This document shows, piece by piece, positions 8,235 to 16,496 of a stretch of DNA of 64,000 bases (position 1 is its first letter; every line of letters starts with the position of its first letter). The DNA comes from Pegethrix bostrychoides GSE-TBD4-15B. Its GTDB lineage: Bacteria; Cyanobacteriota; Cyanobacteriia; Elainellales; Elainellaceae. The stretch lies in contig JAHHHV010000064.1 in the NCBI GenBank assembly GCA_019359155.1, forward strand, positions 124,001 to 188,000. The letters are read 5' to 3'. The notes beneath the pieces are model-generated. The model was not told where the DNA came from. It saw nothing but the letters and a program-made list of their open reading frames with translations, and made no database searches. A program made the position numbers and the translations under genes.

Positions 8235-9968
8235 ATGACAGCCAAAATTCTGGTCGTAGATGATGAAATCGATCTACAGCGTTTGATTCTACAGCGGTTT
8301 CGCAGACAGATTAAAGCCAAAGAATTTGACTTTGTATTTGCCACAGACGGTCTCGAAGCCATCGATCGACTGCAAGCCGACTCAGCCGAAATCGACATGA
8401 TCCTGACGGATCTGTATATGCCAACCATGGACGGGCTGACGCTGCTCACCCGGCTCGCCGAAATTGATCAGGGACTCAAAGCTGTCGTGATCTCAGCCTA
8501 TGGCGATATCCCGAACATTCGGCGGGCAATGAACTGGGGAGCGTTTGACTTTCTCACCAAGCCGATCGACTTTCGCGATCTCGAAATTACGATTGCCAAA
8601 ACCCTGGAGTCGGTGCAGCAGGTGCGGCAAAAGCAGGCGCAAATTGAGCAGGTGCAGGCGCAGCTCTTACATGCCGCCTACCACGATGCCCTGACTGACT
8701 TACCCAACCGCAGCTGGTTTACCCGCCGCCTCACTGAGCTCATCGAGCAGCAGGCCGAAACCTACGCGGTGCTGTTTATCGATCTCGATCGCTTCAAGCT
8801 GATTAACGATAGTCTGGGACATCTGGCGGGTGATCAGCTCTTGCGCAGGGTGGCTGAGCGGCTGCAAGCTTGCCTAGATCTACCTGATCGGGTGGTGCGG
8901 CTGGGCGGGGACGAGTTTGCGATTTTGCTGGAAACTGCCGGAATTCACCAGGCGACTGCGGTGGCTAATCAGATTAAAGCGCAGCTGGCTCAGCCGTTTC
9001 AGCTTGATGAGGGCGAAGTCTACTCCGAGGCTAGCATTGGCATCACGCTGGGCAGCAGCAGCTATGAGCGCCCAGAAGAGCTGCTGCATGACGCAGATAT
9101 TGCCATGTACTGCGCCAAGGCGCAGGGCAAAAACCGCTTTGAGGTGTTCAATCCGATGATGCAGGCGGAGGCCAAAGCCTTTTTGCAGCTCGAAACTGAC
9201 CTGAGACATGCCCTAGAGCGCCATCAGCTCAGCTTGCACTATCAGCCCATTTTGACGGCGGCTGGAGTGCTGCATGGCTTTGAGACGCTGGTGCGCTGGC
9301 AGCATCCGACGCAGGGGTTGATCGCGCCCGATCGGTTCATTCCGCTGGCTGAAGAGACGCGCCTGGTCGTGCCGCTGGGCTGGTGGGTGTTTGCAACCGC
9401 CTGTCAGCAGCTCAGCCAGTGGCAGCAGCTGACCCCTGCTGGCGCAGCGCTAAAGCTGAACATTAATTTCTCGGCAATTCAGCTGCGGCAGGCTGATTTG
9501 GTCGAGCGGGTGAGCGCAACGCTGGCGGCAACTGGCGTGAGCGGCGAGCAGCTGAAGCTAGAGATCACCGAGAGCTATTTGCTCGAAAACACCGACGCGC
9601 AGATGCAGTCGCTGCACCGACTCAAGGCGCTGGGGATTCAGCTCTGCATTGATGACTTTGGGACGGGCTACTCGTCGCTGGGGCGGCTGCATGAGTTCCC
9701 CATTGACGTACTCAAAATTGACCGTTCGTTTATCCGGCGTGCTGACCTGGACTCAGGAGCGCATTTGGAAACGGTGAACATGATTGTGGTGCTGGCGCAT
9801 AGCCTGGGGATGGATGTTGTGGCTGAGGGGGTCGAAACGCTGGAGCAGCTGCGAATGCTGCAAGCCCTCAACTGTGACTTCATGCAGGGCTATCTGTTTT
9901 CGCGTCCCGTAGACAGTCAGCAGGCGACTCGATTTTTGGAGGCTGGCTATCGGTTTGATTTGGTTTGA
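8235..9968 (+). CDS. Response regulator with GGDEF and EAL domains
   Basis: A 577-residue protein: receiver domain (1-125, ILTDLYMPTMDG), coiled-coil linker, GGDEF domain (about 160-310, motif RLGGDEF at about residue 224) and EAL domain (about 330-575). The cyclase motif is intact, but the inhibitory I-site RxxD upstream of GGDEF reads DLPD, so product inhibition is probably absent. The EAL domain keeps the residues of active phosphodiesterases: ETLVRW, NINFS, EITES, IDDFGTGYSSL, LKID and AEGVET. It therefore may make or degrade cyclic-di-GMP under control of a phosphorelay, probably with the two neighbouring kinases. The start at MTAKILVVDD fits the receiver fold. The stop codon lies in a short repeated TTTGATT tract. 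Confidence 0.93.
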   Translation: MTAKILVVDDEIDLQRLILQRFRRQIKAKEFDFVFATDGLEAIDRLQADSAEIDMILTDLYMPTMDGLTLLTRLAEIDQGLKAVVISAYGDIPNIRRAMNWGAFDFLTKPIDFRDLEITIAKTLESVQQVRQKQAQIEQVQAQLLHAAYHDALTDLPNRSWFTRRLTELIEQQAETYAVLFIDLDRFKLINDSLGHLAGDQLLRRVAERLQACLDLPDRVVRLGGDEFAILLETAGIHQATAVANQIKAQLAQPFQLDEGEVYSEASIGITLGSSSYERPEELLHDADIAMYCAKAQGKNRFEVFNPMMQAEAKAFLQLETDLRHALERHQLSLHYQPILTAAGVLHGFETLVRWQHPTQGLIAPDRFIPLAEETRLVVPLGWWVFATACQQLSQWQQLTPAGAALKLNINFSAIQLRQADLVERVSATLAATGVSGEQLKLEITESYLLENTDAQMQSLHRLKALGIQLCIDDFGTGYSSLGRLHEFPIDVLKIDRSFIRRADLDSGAHLETVNMIVVLAHSLGMDVVAEGVETLEQLRMLQALNCDFMQGYLFSRPVDSQQATRFLEAGYRFDLV

Positions 9969-10133
9969 TTCGATTTGATTGAGGCTGATTTGGCTGCCTG
10001 AAAGATCCGACTCTAGCGCCACGACATTGGCTAAACCGCTGCTTCTGACCGCCCAAGCTCTGTGCTACAGCGCTACGAATAGCGTTGTTTTTGGATAGAT
10101 TTTAGTAATTTACGCAAATTATAGAGAAATGAG

Positions 10134-10161
10134 TTGAATTTTGGAAAACGCTATATATAAT
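10134..10161 (+). promoter_or_regulatory. Probable sigma-70 promoter
   Basis: TTGAAT, 16 bases, then a perfect TATAAT, about 80 bp before the deacetylase-like gene at 10239. Confidence 0.5.
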
Positions 10162-10238
10162 GTACGTCTAAAAATTGGCGGCTGGTTGCCCCTGACTTCT
10201 GCCCGTTTTTACTTCTGTGCATTTAGTGTCGAGGACGC

Positions 10239-11777
10239 ATGGCTCATTCAAACGCGCTTTATCAGCCCTCTCTGTTGGAACTGGCTCAGGACGGCAACTG
10301 TCTTGCTCTGAGCTACTGGATGAACAGTCTGCTCAACTCCCAAGGCATCCAGATCCAGGTGCAGCCTGCCCCCGATCGGTTTTTCAAAATTTTGATCAAT
10401 TTTCGCCGCCCACGCCGCCGCGATGCCTGCCTCAACCTACGCGAGCGCCTGACGCGATTTATCTGCTATCGCCTCTGGACGCTGAACTCTGACGCGATTC
10501 AGGGCGTGCGGCTGGTGGCGCGGATCGCTGGCGACTCGAAAGTGCTATGGCAGACCTCTGTGCGAATCAACTCGCCTGCGGCGGTTCAGCAGCAGGCCCA
10601 GCAGCAAGCTCAGCGACGACAACGTTCTCGACTGCGGCAGCAGCAAACGGCGCATCAGCTGCGGTTTCAGATTTTTCGGTCGCTGTTCATGAGCAGCATT
10701 ACCCTAGCTGGCTTTTGGATTGGCTACTGGCTGTTTTATGTCGAGCTAGGACGGCTGTTGGCCAGCGGAGCGTCCGATACAGCAGCAGTCACCCAGAGCC
10801 TGAGCGGGGCAGAACTGCCGGGTGGGGGCGTGATTCGGATGCCGCTGCCGCCCAACCAGACTGACTTTACGGTTCCCAAGCAGGCTGCCGGGACGGTGAT
10901 TTCGCAGGCTGACTTGTCTAACGGCGAGAAGCTGATTGCCCTGACGTTTGATAATGGCCCGGATCCAGAGATCACGCCGCAGATTCTCGATGTTTTGCAG
11001 CAGTACAACGTGCGGGCGACATTTTTTATGTCGGGAATCAATGTCGATCAGCAGCCTGATCTGGCGCGCCGCGTGGTGGCTGAAGGCCATGCCATCGGCA
11101 ATCGAGGCTGGAACTGGCTGAGCGAGGCTGATCTAAATGTTGACCTAGAGCATGAAGTAGACGATACGGCCAAGCTAATCCAGGAAACCACCGGAGCCAA
11201 AACCGATCTGTTTCGCCCTTCAACCGGCCAGATCAGCAGTCCGTTGGTCGCCTATGCCAAGCGCCAAGATAATGCCGTGATCCTCTGGTCGATTGACTCC
11301 CAGGATCCGCTGGTGGCTGCGCCGATTCTGCTCGACAACGTGCTGCGAAACGCTCAGCCCGGTCGGATTGTGCTGCTGCATGATGGCCCAAGCGGCGCAG
11401 GTTCGGCCACCGTGCAGGCTTTGCCGCAGATGATTACCGCGCTGCAAAACCAGGGCTATCGGTTTGTGACGGTTCCAAAGCTGCTCCAGTATCAGCATCC
11501 GCTGCCGGAAGCTTCGCCAGAGCCAGCAGATCCAGATGCCAAAGATCCAGATACTCGCTCGAAGTCGAGTCCAGAAGTTAATCCGGGAGCCAGCCCAGAA
11601 GCTAATCCAAACCCAAATCTGAAGCCAACTGAACCTGCTGGAGAAAAGCCCAATAGCCCGGAAGTCAAGCCGCTTCAGCCCAAGCTAGAGAAGGTCAGCA
11701 ACCCTGAGCGCAGTCCTGAGCGAGAACTCCCGACTCGCAAGCGAGCCGTAGCGCTGGCAGCAGAATCTGAGCTTTAG
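10239..11777 (+). CDS. Membrane-anchored polysaccharide deacetylase-like protein, probably inactive
   Basis: 512 residues. The N-terminal 130 residues form a cytosolic domain I do not recognise, beginning MAHSNALYQP. A membrane segment follows at about 149-170, then a NodB-type carbohydrate esterase fold (about 230-430), and a Pro/Glu-rich tail. Active members bind a metal through the second Asp of TFDDG and two His of HxxxH. Here these read TFDNG (Asn239) and NRGWNW (Arg289, Trp293), so all three ligands are replaced. The base Asp238 and the LLHDG motif remain. I infer a binding or structural role, perhaps in the envelope, rather than deacetylation. A GAGG ribosome binding site lies five bases before the ATG. 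Confidence 0.85.
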   Translation: MAHSNALYQPSLLELAQDGNCLALSYWMNSLLNSQGIQIQVQPAPDRFFKILINFRRPRRRDACLNLRERLTRFICYRLWTLNSDAIQGVRLVARIAGDSKVLWQTSVRINSPAAVQQQAQQQAQRRQRSRLRQQQTAHQLRFQIFRSLFMSSITLAGFWIGYWLFYVELGRLLASGASDTAAVTQSLSGAELPGGGVIRMPLPPNQTDFTVPKQAAGTVISQADLSNGEKLIALTFDNGPDPEITPQILDVLQQYNVRATFFMSGINVDQQPDLARRVVAEGHAIGNRGWNWLSEADLNVDLEHEVDDTAKLIQETTGAKTDLFRPSTGQISSPLVAYAKRQDNAVILWSIDSQDPLVAAPILLDNVLRNAQPGRIVLLHDGPSGAGSATVQALPQMITALQNQGYRFVTVPKLLQYQHPLPEASPEPADPDAKDPDTRSKSSPEVNPGASPEANPNPNLKPTEPAGEKPNSPEVKPLQPKLEKVSNPERSPERELPTRKRAVALAAESEL

Positions 11778-11780
11778 TCT

Positions 11781-11872
11781 ACGCCGCTTCCTAGCACAAA
11801 TAAACCAACCATCGTGACGCTATTCCACGCCGCTTCCTAGCACAAATAAACCAACCATCGTGACGCTATTCC
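11781..11872. repeat. 46-bp perfect tandem duplication at the end of the CPBP gene
   Basis: Two identical 46-bp copies, 11781-11826 and 11827-11872. Copy two encodes the last residues of the CPBP protein. Because 46 is not a multiple of three, copy one is read out of frame and supplies the TAG stop at 11820-11822. Confidence 0.95.
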
Positions 11873-13469
11873 AGAGGCTATGCAGCAGCATTGAGGCCAG
11901 CAGTCCGCGTGAACGGCTGTAGACAAAGCCCAGCATCACTCCCAGCGTCGCCAGCGGCAGCACCTCCGAGAAGCTGAGATGCGCCAGGGCGAAAATCAGG
12001 CCGCTGACCAGAATTGCCCCCCAAACTGGCAGATAGCGCGTCAGTGACGGCAGCAGAAAGCCGCGAAACAGAATCTCTTCAAACACAGGGGCAGCCACGG
12101 CTGCCGTCAAGAAGAAAATCAGCAGCGCCACCGGATCGCCTTCTTCGAGGACAATTTGCAGCAGCGGATTGCTGCCGCCCTGCCCCTGCCAGAACTGCTG
12201 ATTCAGCAGCGAGACGGCAAACATTAAAGGCAGTGCCGCAAAATAGCCGCCCAGCCCCCAGAGCAGCCAGCGCTTGCCCGTGAGTCGAAACCAGCCTTCG
12301 GGCAAAGGCTGATAGGGCTTGACGGCGCGATAGAGCACAAACAGCCCCGTGCCCGCCATTAGCAGATAGTAAACCAGCGTGTAGAGCGCCTTGCTCTGTC
12401 CTGCCGCCCCTGCTAGAGAGATACTGATGCCGCCCTGCGCCAGCAACCGACTCCCGACAGCCAGCAGCCCCGGAATCGCAATCTGGCCGACAAACAAAAA
12501 GCCGACCATGAGCACCCAGGCAATCGTCTCCCAGTTCCAGGGAACCGTCCAGCCAACCAGCGGGCTAGACTCACCGCGCCGCAGCCGCCAAGTCAGCCAG
12601 CCAATCAGCAGCCCAACGCCCAGAACTGCGCCCAGTGCCGGGACCGTACTCACCAGCGCCAGCTTCACCAGCGTTGAACGAGCGGTGATCTGCTCTTGAG
12701 CTTGCAGGTCGGCCAGGGCATCGGTGCGCTGCTGAAGCTGGTAGAGCCGCGCCAGACTCACATATTTGAACCAGCCTTGCAGGGTTTGAAGCTGGGCTTC
12801 GGTGTCTGGCAAAATCTGGGAGGGTTCGCGCCAGAGGTTTGAGAGCACTGCAGCGAGCGAGCGAGTTTCAGCGGTAGCCTCGGCGATTGCTGGCGGACTG
12901 TCGCGTCCAGATGCCTGAACCTGCTGCCAGGTTGACTGCGCGGTTGAGAGCTGGTTTTGCTGAGCTTGCAGTAAGCCAATCCGCAGATCGAGCTGGTTGA
13001 GCAACACCTGCTGCTTTTGAAAATTGCTAGCGCTGGCGCTGGTGGCGTTGCTTTTAGCAGTGCTGGTGCTGGACTTTTCTGGGGCAGCTGGCAGGCCGTC
13101 TGAAGGGTCTAGAGCACTGGGCGGATTAGGTGCAGTAAGCGCATCAGCTTGCTCAACCTGCTTCTGAAATTTTTGCAGATTCGTCTGCGCTGTTTTTCGC
13201 ACCTCTTGATACTGTTCAACTGCCGTTTTGAGCGGGTCGTCTCCCACAATTGCCTTGCGAGCTGCCAGCAGGTTGTTGGAGTCGCTGTCGCCAGGGTCGC
13301 CGGAGTCGGCAGCCAGCTCACTGACATGCAGCAGCAGATCGGTTTGGTAGAGCTGAAGCCTGTCGGTGATCTGCGGCTCAGTCAGGCTCGACCAGAGCGA
13401 CAGCGTCACCAGCGGAATCACAATCAGGGTAATGGCGATCAAAAACAGGCGCTTGAGTGAGGCGGTCAT
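11820..13469 (-). CDS. CPBP family intramembrane metalloprotease
   Basis: A 549-residue membrane protein starting MTASLKRLFLIAIT with a first membrane helix. A long soluble, Gln-rich coiled-coil region follows, then about seven membrane helices. Signature motifs of the CAAX-protease/bacteriocin-processing family are present: EEILFRGFLLP (EExxxR), FALAHLSF (FxxxH) and LLHSLWN (HxxxN), so the protease centre looks intact. The substrate is unknown. A longer frame reaches 13682, but it overlaps the divergent phosphatase gene and lacks a membrane signal, so I use 13469. The C-terminus was reshaped by a 46-bp duplication. Confidence 0.88.
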   Translation of the reverse strand: MTASLKRLFLIAITLIVIPLVTLSLWSSLTEPQITDRLQLYQTDLLLHVSELAADSGDPGDSDSNNLLAARKAIVGDDPLKTAVEQYQEVRKTAQTNLQKFQKQVEQADALTAPNPPSALDPSDGLPAAPEKSSTSTAKSNATSASASNFQKQQVLLNQLDLRIGLLQAQQNQLSTAQSTWQQVQASGRDSPPAIAEATAETRSLAAVLSNLWREPSQILPDTEAQLQTLQGWFKYVSLARLYQLQQRTDALADLQAQEQITARSTLVKLALVSTVPALGAVLGVGLLIGWLTWRLRRGESSPLVGWTVPWNWETIAWVLMVGFLFVGQIAIPGLLAVGSRLLAQGGISISLAGAAGQSKALYTLVYYLLMAGTGLFVLYRAVKPYQPLPEGWFRLTGKRWLLWGLGGYFAALPLMFAVSLLNQQFWQGQGGSNPLLQIVLEEGDPVALLIFFLTAAVAAPVFEEILFRGFLLPSLTRYLPVWGAILVSGLIFALAHLSFSEVLPLATLGVMLGFVYSRSRGLLASMLLHSLWNSVTMVGLFVLGSGVE

Positions 13470-13593
13470 TCCAGTGGCTCCAGTCGCGGATAGATAAAGC
13501 GGTGCGGCTTCTGGTCTAGTGTCGCATAGCTTGTTCGGCGGAACTGGCTCAAACAGGGTAGAATTTGGTGGACTTTTGGCAGGAGAAGCGCTC

Positions 13594-14949
13594 GTGACTC
13601 GCGTTGTTCTGGTTCGACATGGAGAAAGCTCGTATAACGTCGAGCGCCGGGTGCAGGGACATTGCGATCTGTCGCGGCTCACTGAAGCGGGCAGGCTGGG
13701 CGCTCAACAGGTGGGTGCCGCGCTCAAAGAGCTGAGCTTTGCCGCCGCCTACAGCAGCCCGTTGCAGCGCGCCAAAGAAACCGCAGAGCTGATTTTGGCG
13801 AGCCTAGAAACCGCCCCAACTCCTAGCTTCAGCGATGACCTCAAAGAGATCAACCTGGTGCAGTGGGAAGGACTGAGGTTTGACGAAGTAGAAACTCGTT
13901 TCCCCGAAGGCTTCCAATGCTGGCGCGACCGTCCGCAAGATCTGGTCATGCAGCTCGAAACGCCAGCGGGAGTCAAAGAGTTCTATCCCGTACCCGACCT
14001 CTATGAGCAGGCAAAGCGCTTCTGGCAGGCGATTCTACCGCATCACGCCAACGAGACGATTTTGGTGGTGGCGCATAGCGGCATCAATCGCTGCTTGATC
14101 AATACGGCGGTGGGGCTAGAACCCGCCAACTATCAGTCGTTTCAGCAGTCCAACTGCGGCATTTCGATTCTCAACTTTGTGGGCGGCTTGGGCGAACCTG
14201 TGCAGATCGAGTCGCTCAACCTGACGGCGCATCTGGGCGATCCGCTGCCCAAGTTTCGCAAAGGGCAGCGCGGGCCCAGATATTTGCTGGTGCGCCACGG
14301 CGAAACCGACTGGAACCGAGACAAGCGGTTTCAAGGCCAGATCGATGTGCCGCTAAATCCGCAGGGTCGGGTTCAGGCCGCGCAAGCTGCTGCATTCCTG
14401 AAGACCATCCCGATCGATCACGCCGTCAGCAGCCCGATGCTGCGCCCCAAAGAAACCGCCGAAATCATTCTGCAATCGCATCCCCAAGTCGATCTGACGC
14501 TGAATCCGCTGCTCTGTGAAATCAGCCACGGACTCTGGGAGGGCAAGCTAGAGGCCGAAATTGAAGCTGCCTATCCCGGCAAACTCCAGCAGTGGCAGCA
14601 AGCCCCCGAAACCGTGCAGATGCCAGAAGGCGAAAATCTTCAGCAGGTCTGGGAGCGGGCAGTGACAGCTTGGCAGCAGATTTTGGATAGTACCCCCAGC
14701 AAGCCCGCGAGCGAGCCAGAGCGTCCGGTGACAACGCTAGTCGTGGCGCATGATGCCGTCAATAAAGCGCTGCTCTGCTATCTGGCTGGCCTCAGCCCCG
14801 CCAATTTCTGGACGTTTAAGCAGGGCAACGGCTCAGTGACGGTGATCGACTATCCGCAGGGCGTTGACCGTCCGCCGCTGATTCAGGCCATGAACATTAC
14901 GAGTCATTTGGGCGGCGTGCTGGACAAGACGGCGGCAGGAGCGCTGTAG
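13594..14949 (+). CDS. Tandem histidine phosphatase (phosphoglycerate mutase-like)
   Basis: 451 residues with two complete histidine-phosphatase domains. Domain 1 has LVRHGESSYN near its start and VAHSG later; domain 2, from about residue 227, has LVRHGETDWN and VAHDA. Both catalytic His residues are thus present twice. Members are cofactor-dependent phosphoglycerate mutases or broad phosphatases; the substrate cannot be told from sequence, and metal-independent phosphoserine phosphatase is an alternative. I chose the GTG start at 13594 because AGGAGAA sits six bases upstream. The stop TAG is followed at once by the ATG of the dihydroorotase-like gene, so the two are probably co-translated. 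Confidence 0.88.
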   Translation: MTRVVLVRHGESSYNVERRVQGHCDLSRLTEAGRLGAQQVGAALKELSFAAAYSSPLQRAKETAELILASLETAPTPSFSDDLKEINLVQWEGLRFDEVETRFPEGFQCWRDRPQDLVMQLETPAGVKEFYPVPDLYEQAKRFWQAILPHHANETILVVAHSGINRCLINTAVGLEPANYQSFQQSNCGISILNFVGGLGEPVQIESLNLTAHLGDPLPKFRKGQRGPRYLLVRHGETDWNRDKRFQGQIDVPLNPQGRVQAAQAAAFLKTIPIDHAVSSPMLRPKETAEIILQSHPQVDLTLNPLLCEISHGLWEGKLEAEIEAAYPGKLQQWQQAPETVQMPEGENLQQVWERAVTAWQQILDSTPSKPASEPERPVTTLVVAHDAVNKALLCYLAGLSPANFWTFKQGNGSVTVIDYPQGVDRPPLIQAMNITSHLGGVLDKTAAGAL

Positions 14950-14985
14950 ATGAGCCTGGAGATGAGCCTGGAGATGAGCCTGGGC
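14950..14985 (+). repeat. 12-bp repeat giving three in-frame start codons
   Basis: ATGAGCCTGGAG occurs twice, followed by ATGAGCCTGGGC. Starts at 14950, 14962 and 14974 are all in frame (MSLE, MSLE, MSLG). Confidence 0.9.
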
Positions 14986-16227
14986 AATTCCGATCTGCTG
15001 CGTCAAGTTCGCCTGATCGATCCAGCTAGCCAGCGCGATCAGGTGATGGATATTTGGATCGAGGCCGGACAGATTCGGGCGATTGAACCGCAGCTTGAGA
15101 TTCCAGATGCTCAGGTGCAGGACTGCCAGGGGCTAGTGCTGGCTCCCGGACTCGTTGATCTCTACAGCCATTCCGGTGAACCGGGCTTTGAGGAACGCGA
15201 AACGCTAGACTCGCTGGCGGCGGCGGCGTTGGCAGGCGGCTTTACGCGGCTCACCCTGCTGCCCGACACGCGCCCCGCGCTCGACGATCCGGCGCAGATT
15301 GCCCAGATCAAAGCCGCTCAGCGTCCCCGCAATCCCCAACTCAACTGCTGGGGAGCACTAACGTTGGGCACGAAGGGCGAACAAATGTGCGAGCTAGCCG
15401 AGCTGTCCACCGCCGGAATTGCTGGATTCACGGACGCTCAGCCACTCTCTGCGGCCTTGCTGCGGCGGGTGATGGACTATGGGCAGTCGCTCAATCAGCC
15501 GATGGCGTTTTGGTGCTGTGACCGGGCGCTAGCTGGCGCGGGCGTACTGCGGGAAGGCGGCGAGTCGATCCGGCTGGGGCTACCCGGCATTCCAACGATG
15601 GCCGAGACTGCGCCGCTGGCGGCTCTGCTGGAATGCGTGGCCGAAATTGGGATGCCCGTGCATCTGATGCGGATCTCGACGGCACGCTCGGTGGAGCTGA
15701 TTGGCGCGGCCAAAGCTGCCGGACTGCCGATTACGGCCAGCGTCTCCTGGATGCATCTGCTGCTGGATGTCACTGCCGCTCAGTCTTACGATCCGAGTCT
15801 GCATCTGGATCCGCCGCTGGGCAACCCGACTGACCGCGCCGCGTTGGTACAGGGCTTGCAAACGGGCGTGCTGGACGCGATTGCCGTGGATCATAGCCCC
15901 TACAGCTACGAAGAAAAAACCGTCTCGTTCGCAGAGTCGCCGCCCGGTGCGATTGGACTAGAGCTGGTGCTGCCGCTGCTCTGGCAGGCGTTTGTTGAGC
16001 CGGAGATCTGGTCGGCGCTCGACCTCTGGCGCTGGCTCAGCCTGCGACCTGCTGAATGTTTGCGACAAGCACCGGCGCAGATTGCTGTTGGCGCAACTGC
16101 CGAGCTAGTTTTGTTTGACCCCAAGCAGCAGTGGCGGGTTAGCCCTCAAACGCTGAAGTCGCGCTCGGCCAATACGCCCTGGCTGGGGAAGGCGCTACAA
16201 GGGCGCGTGGTCAAAACCTGGTGCTAG
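14950..16227 (+). CDS. Dihydroorotase-like amidohydrolase, metal site degenerate
   Basis: 425 residues with the class I dihydroorotase fold. Active enzymes have DLHxHLREPG, MPNT, a metal His in PHHL and HxST; here they read DLYSHSGEPG (residues 70-79), LPDT, WMHL and MRIST. The Asp in VDHSP and the conserved tail are kept. Most metal and substrate residues are therefore missing, as in the non-catalytic PyrC-like subunits that partner aspartate carbamoyltransferase in some bacteria. Such divergent copies are common in cyanobacteria, often labelled dihydroorotase. Role in pyrimidine synthesis is an inference. It abuts the phosphatase gene, and its start is ambiguous by 24 bases. Confidence 0.82.
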   Translation: MSLEMSLEMSLGNSDLLRQVRLIDPASQRDQVMDIWIEAGQIRAIEPQLEIPDAQVQDCQGLVLAPGLVDLYSHSGEPGFEERETLDSLAAAALAGGFTRLTLLPDTRPALDDPAQIAQIKAAQRPRNPQLNCWGALTLGTKGEQMCELAELSTAGIAGFTDAQPLSAALLRRVMDYGQSLNQPMAFWCCDRALAGAGVLREGGESIRLGLPGIPTMAETAPLAALLECVAEIGMPVHLMRISTARSVELIGAAKAAGLPITASVSWMHLLLDVTAAQSYDPSLHLDPPLGNPTDRAALVQGLQTGVLDAIAVDHSPYSYEEKTVSFAESPPGAIGLELVLPLLWQAFVEPEIWSALDLWRWLSLRPAECLRQAPAQIAVGATAELVLFDPKQQWRVSPQTLKSRSANTPWLGKALQGRVVKTWC

Positions 16228-16496
16228 GGAAAAAGTTGCTGCGCTTTGTTGCGGTTCGAGGCGGATGCAGTAGACTTAAAGCCCTGAAGCCGGAGCTAGA
16301 GACTGGGAGGGGGGTGATGCGCTTTGAAAAGCAAAATAAATCTTTGTATTCCAGGCTTTGGGTCGATTTAGCGATAAAGTTTGTGTCCTGTCTGGGCGGG
16401 TGCGTTGACTTGACTAATTGAGTTCGGTTACTTTTTTGATTTAATTGCGCTAGTCGATCATTTTGAGCACTTAGCTCCCAGTCACCGGAGGTTCAG

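Noticed and set aside
13470-13682. Extended N-terminus of the CPBP protease
   Set aside because: It overlaps the divergent phosphatase gene and places 71 polar residues before the membrane signal.
16221-16421. 66-codon frame after the dihydroorotase-like gene
   Set aside because: It overlaps the gene end, lacks a ribosome binding site and has a composition unlike the real genes.
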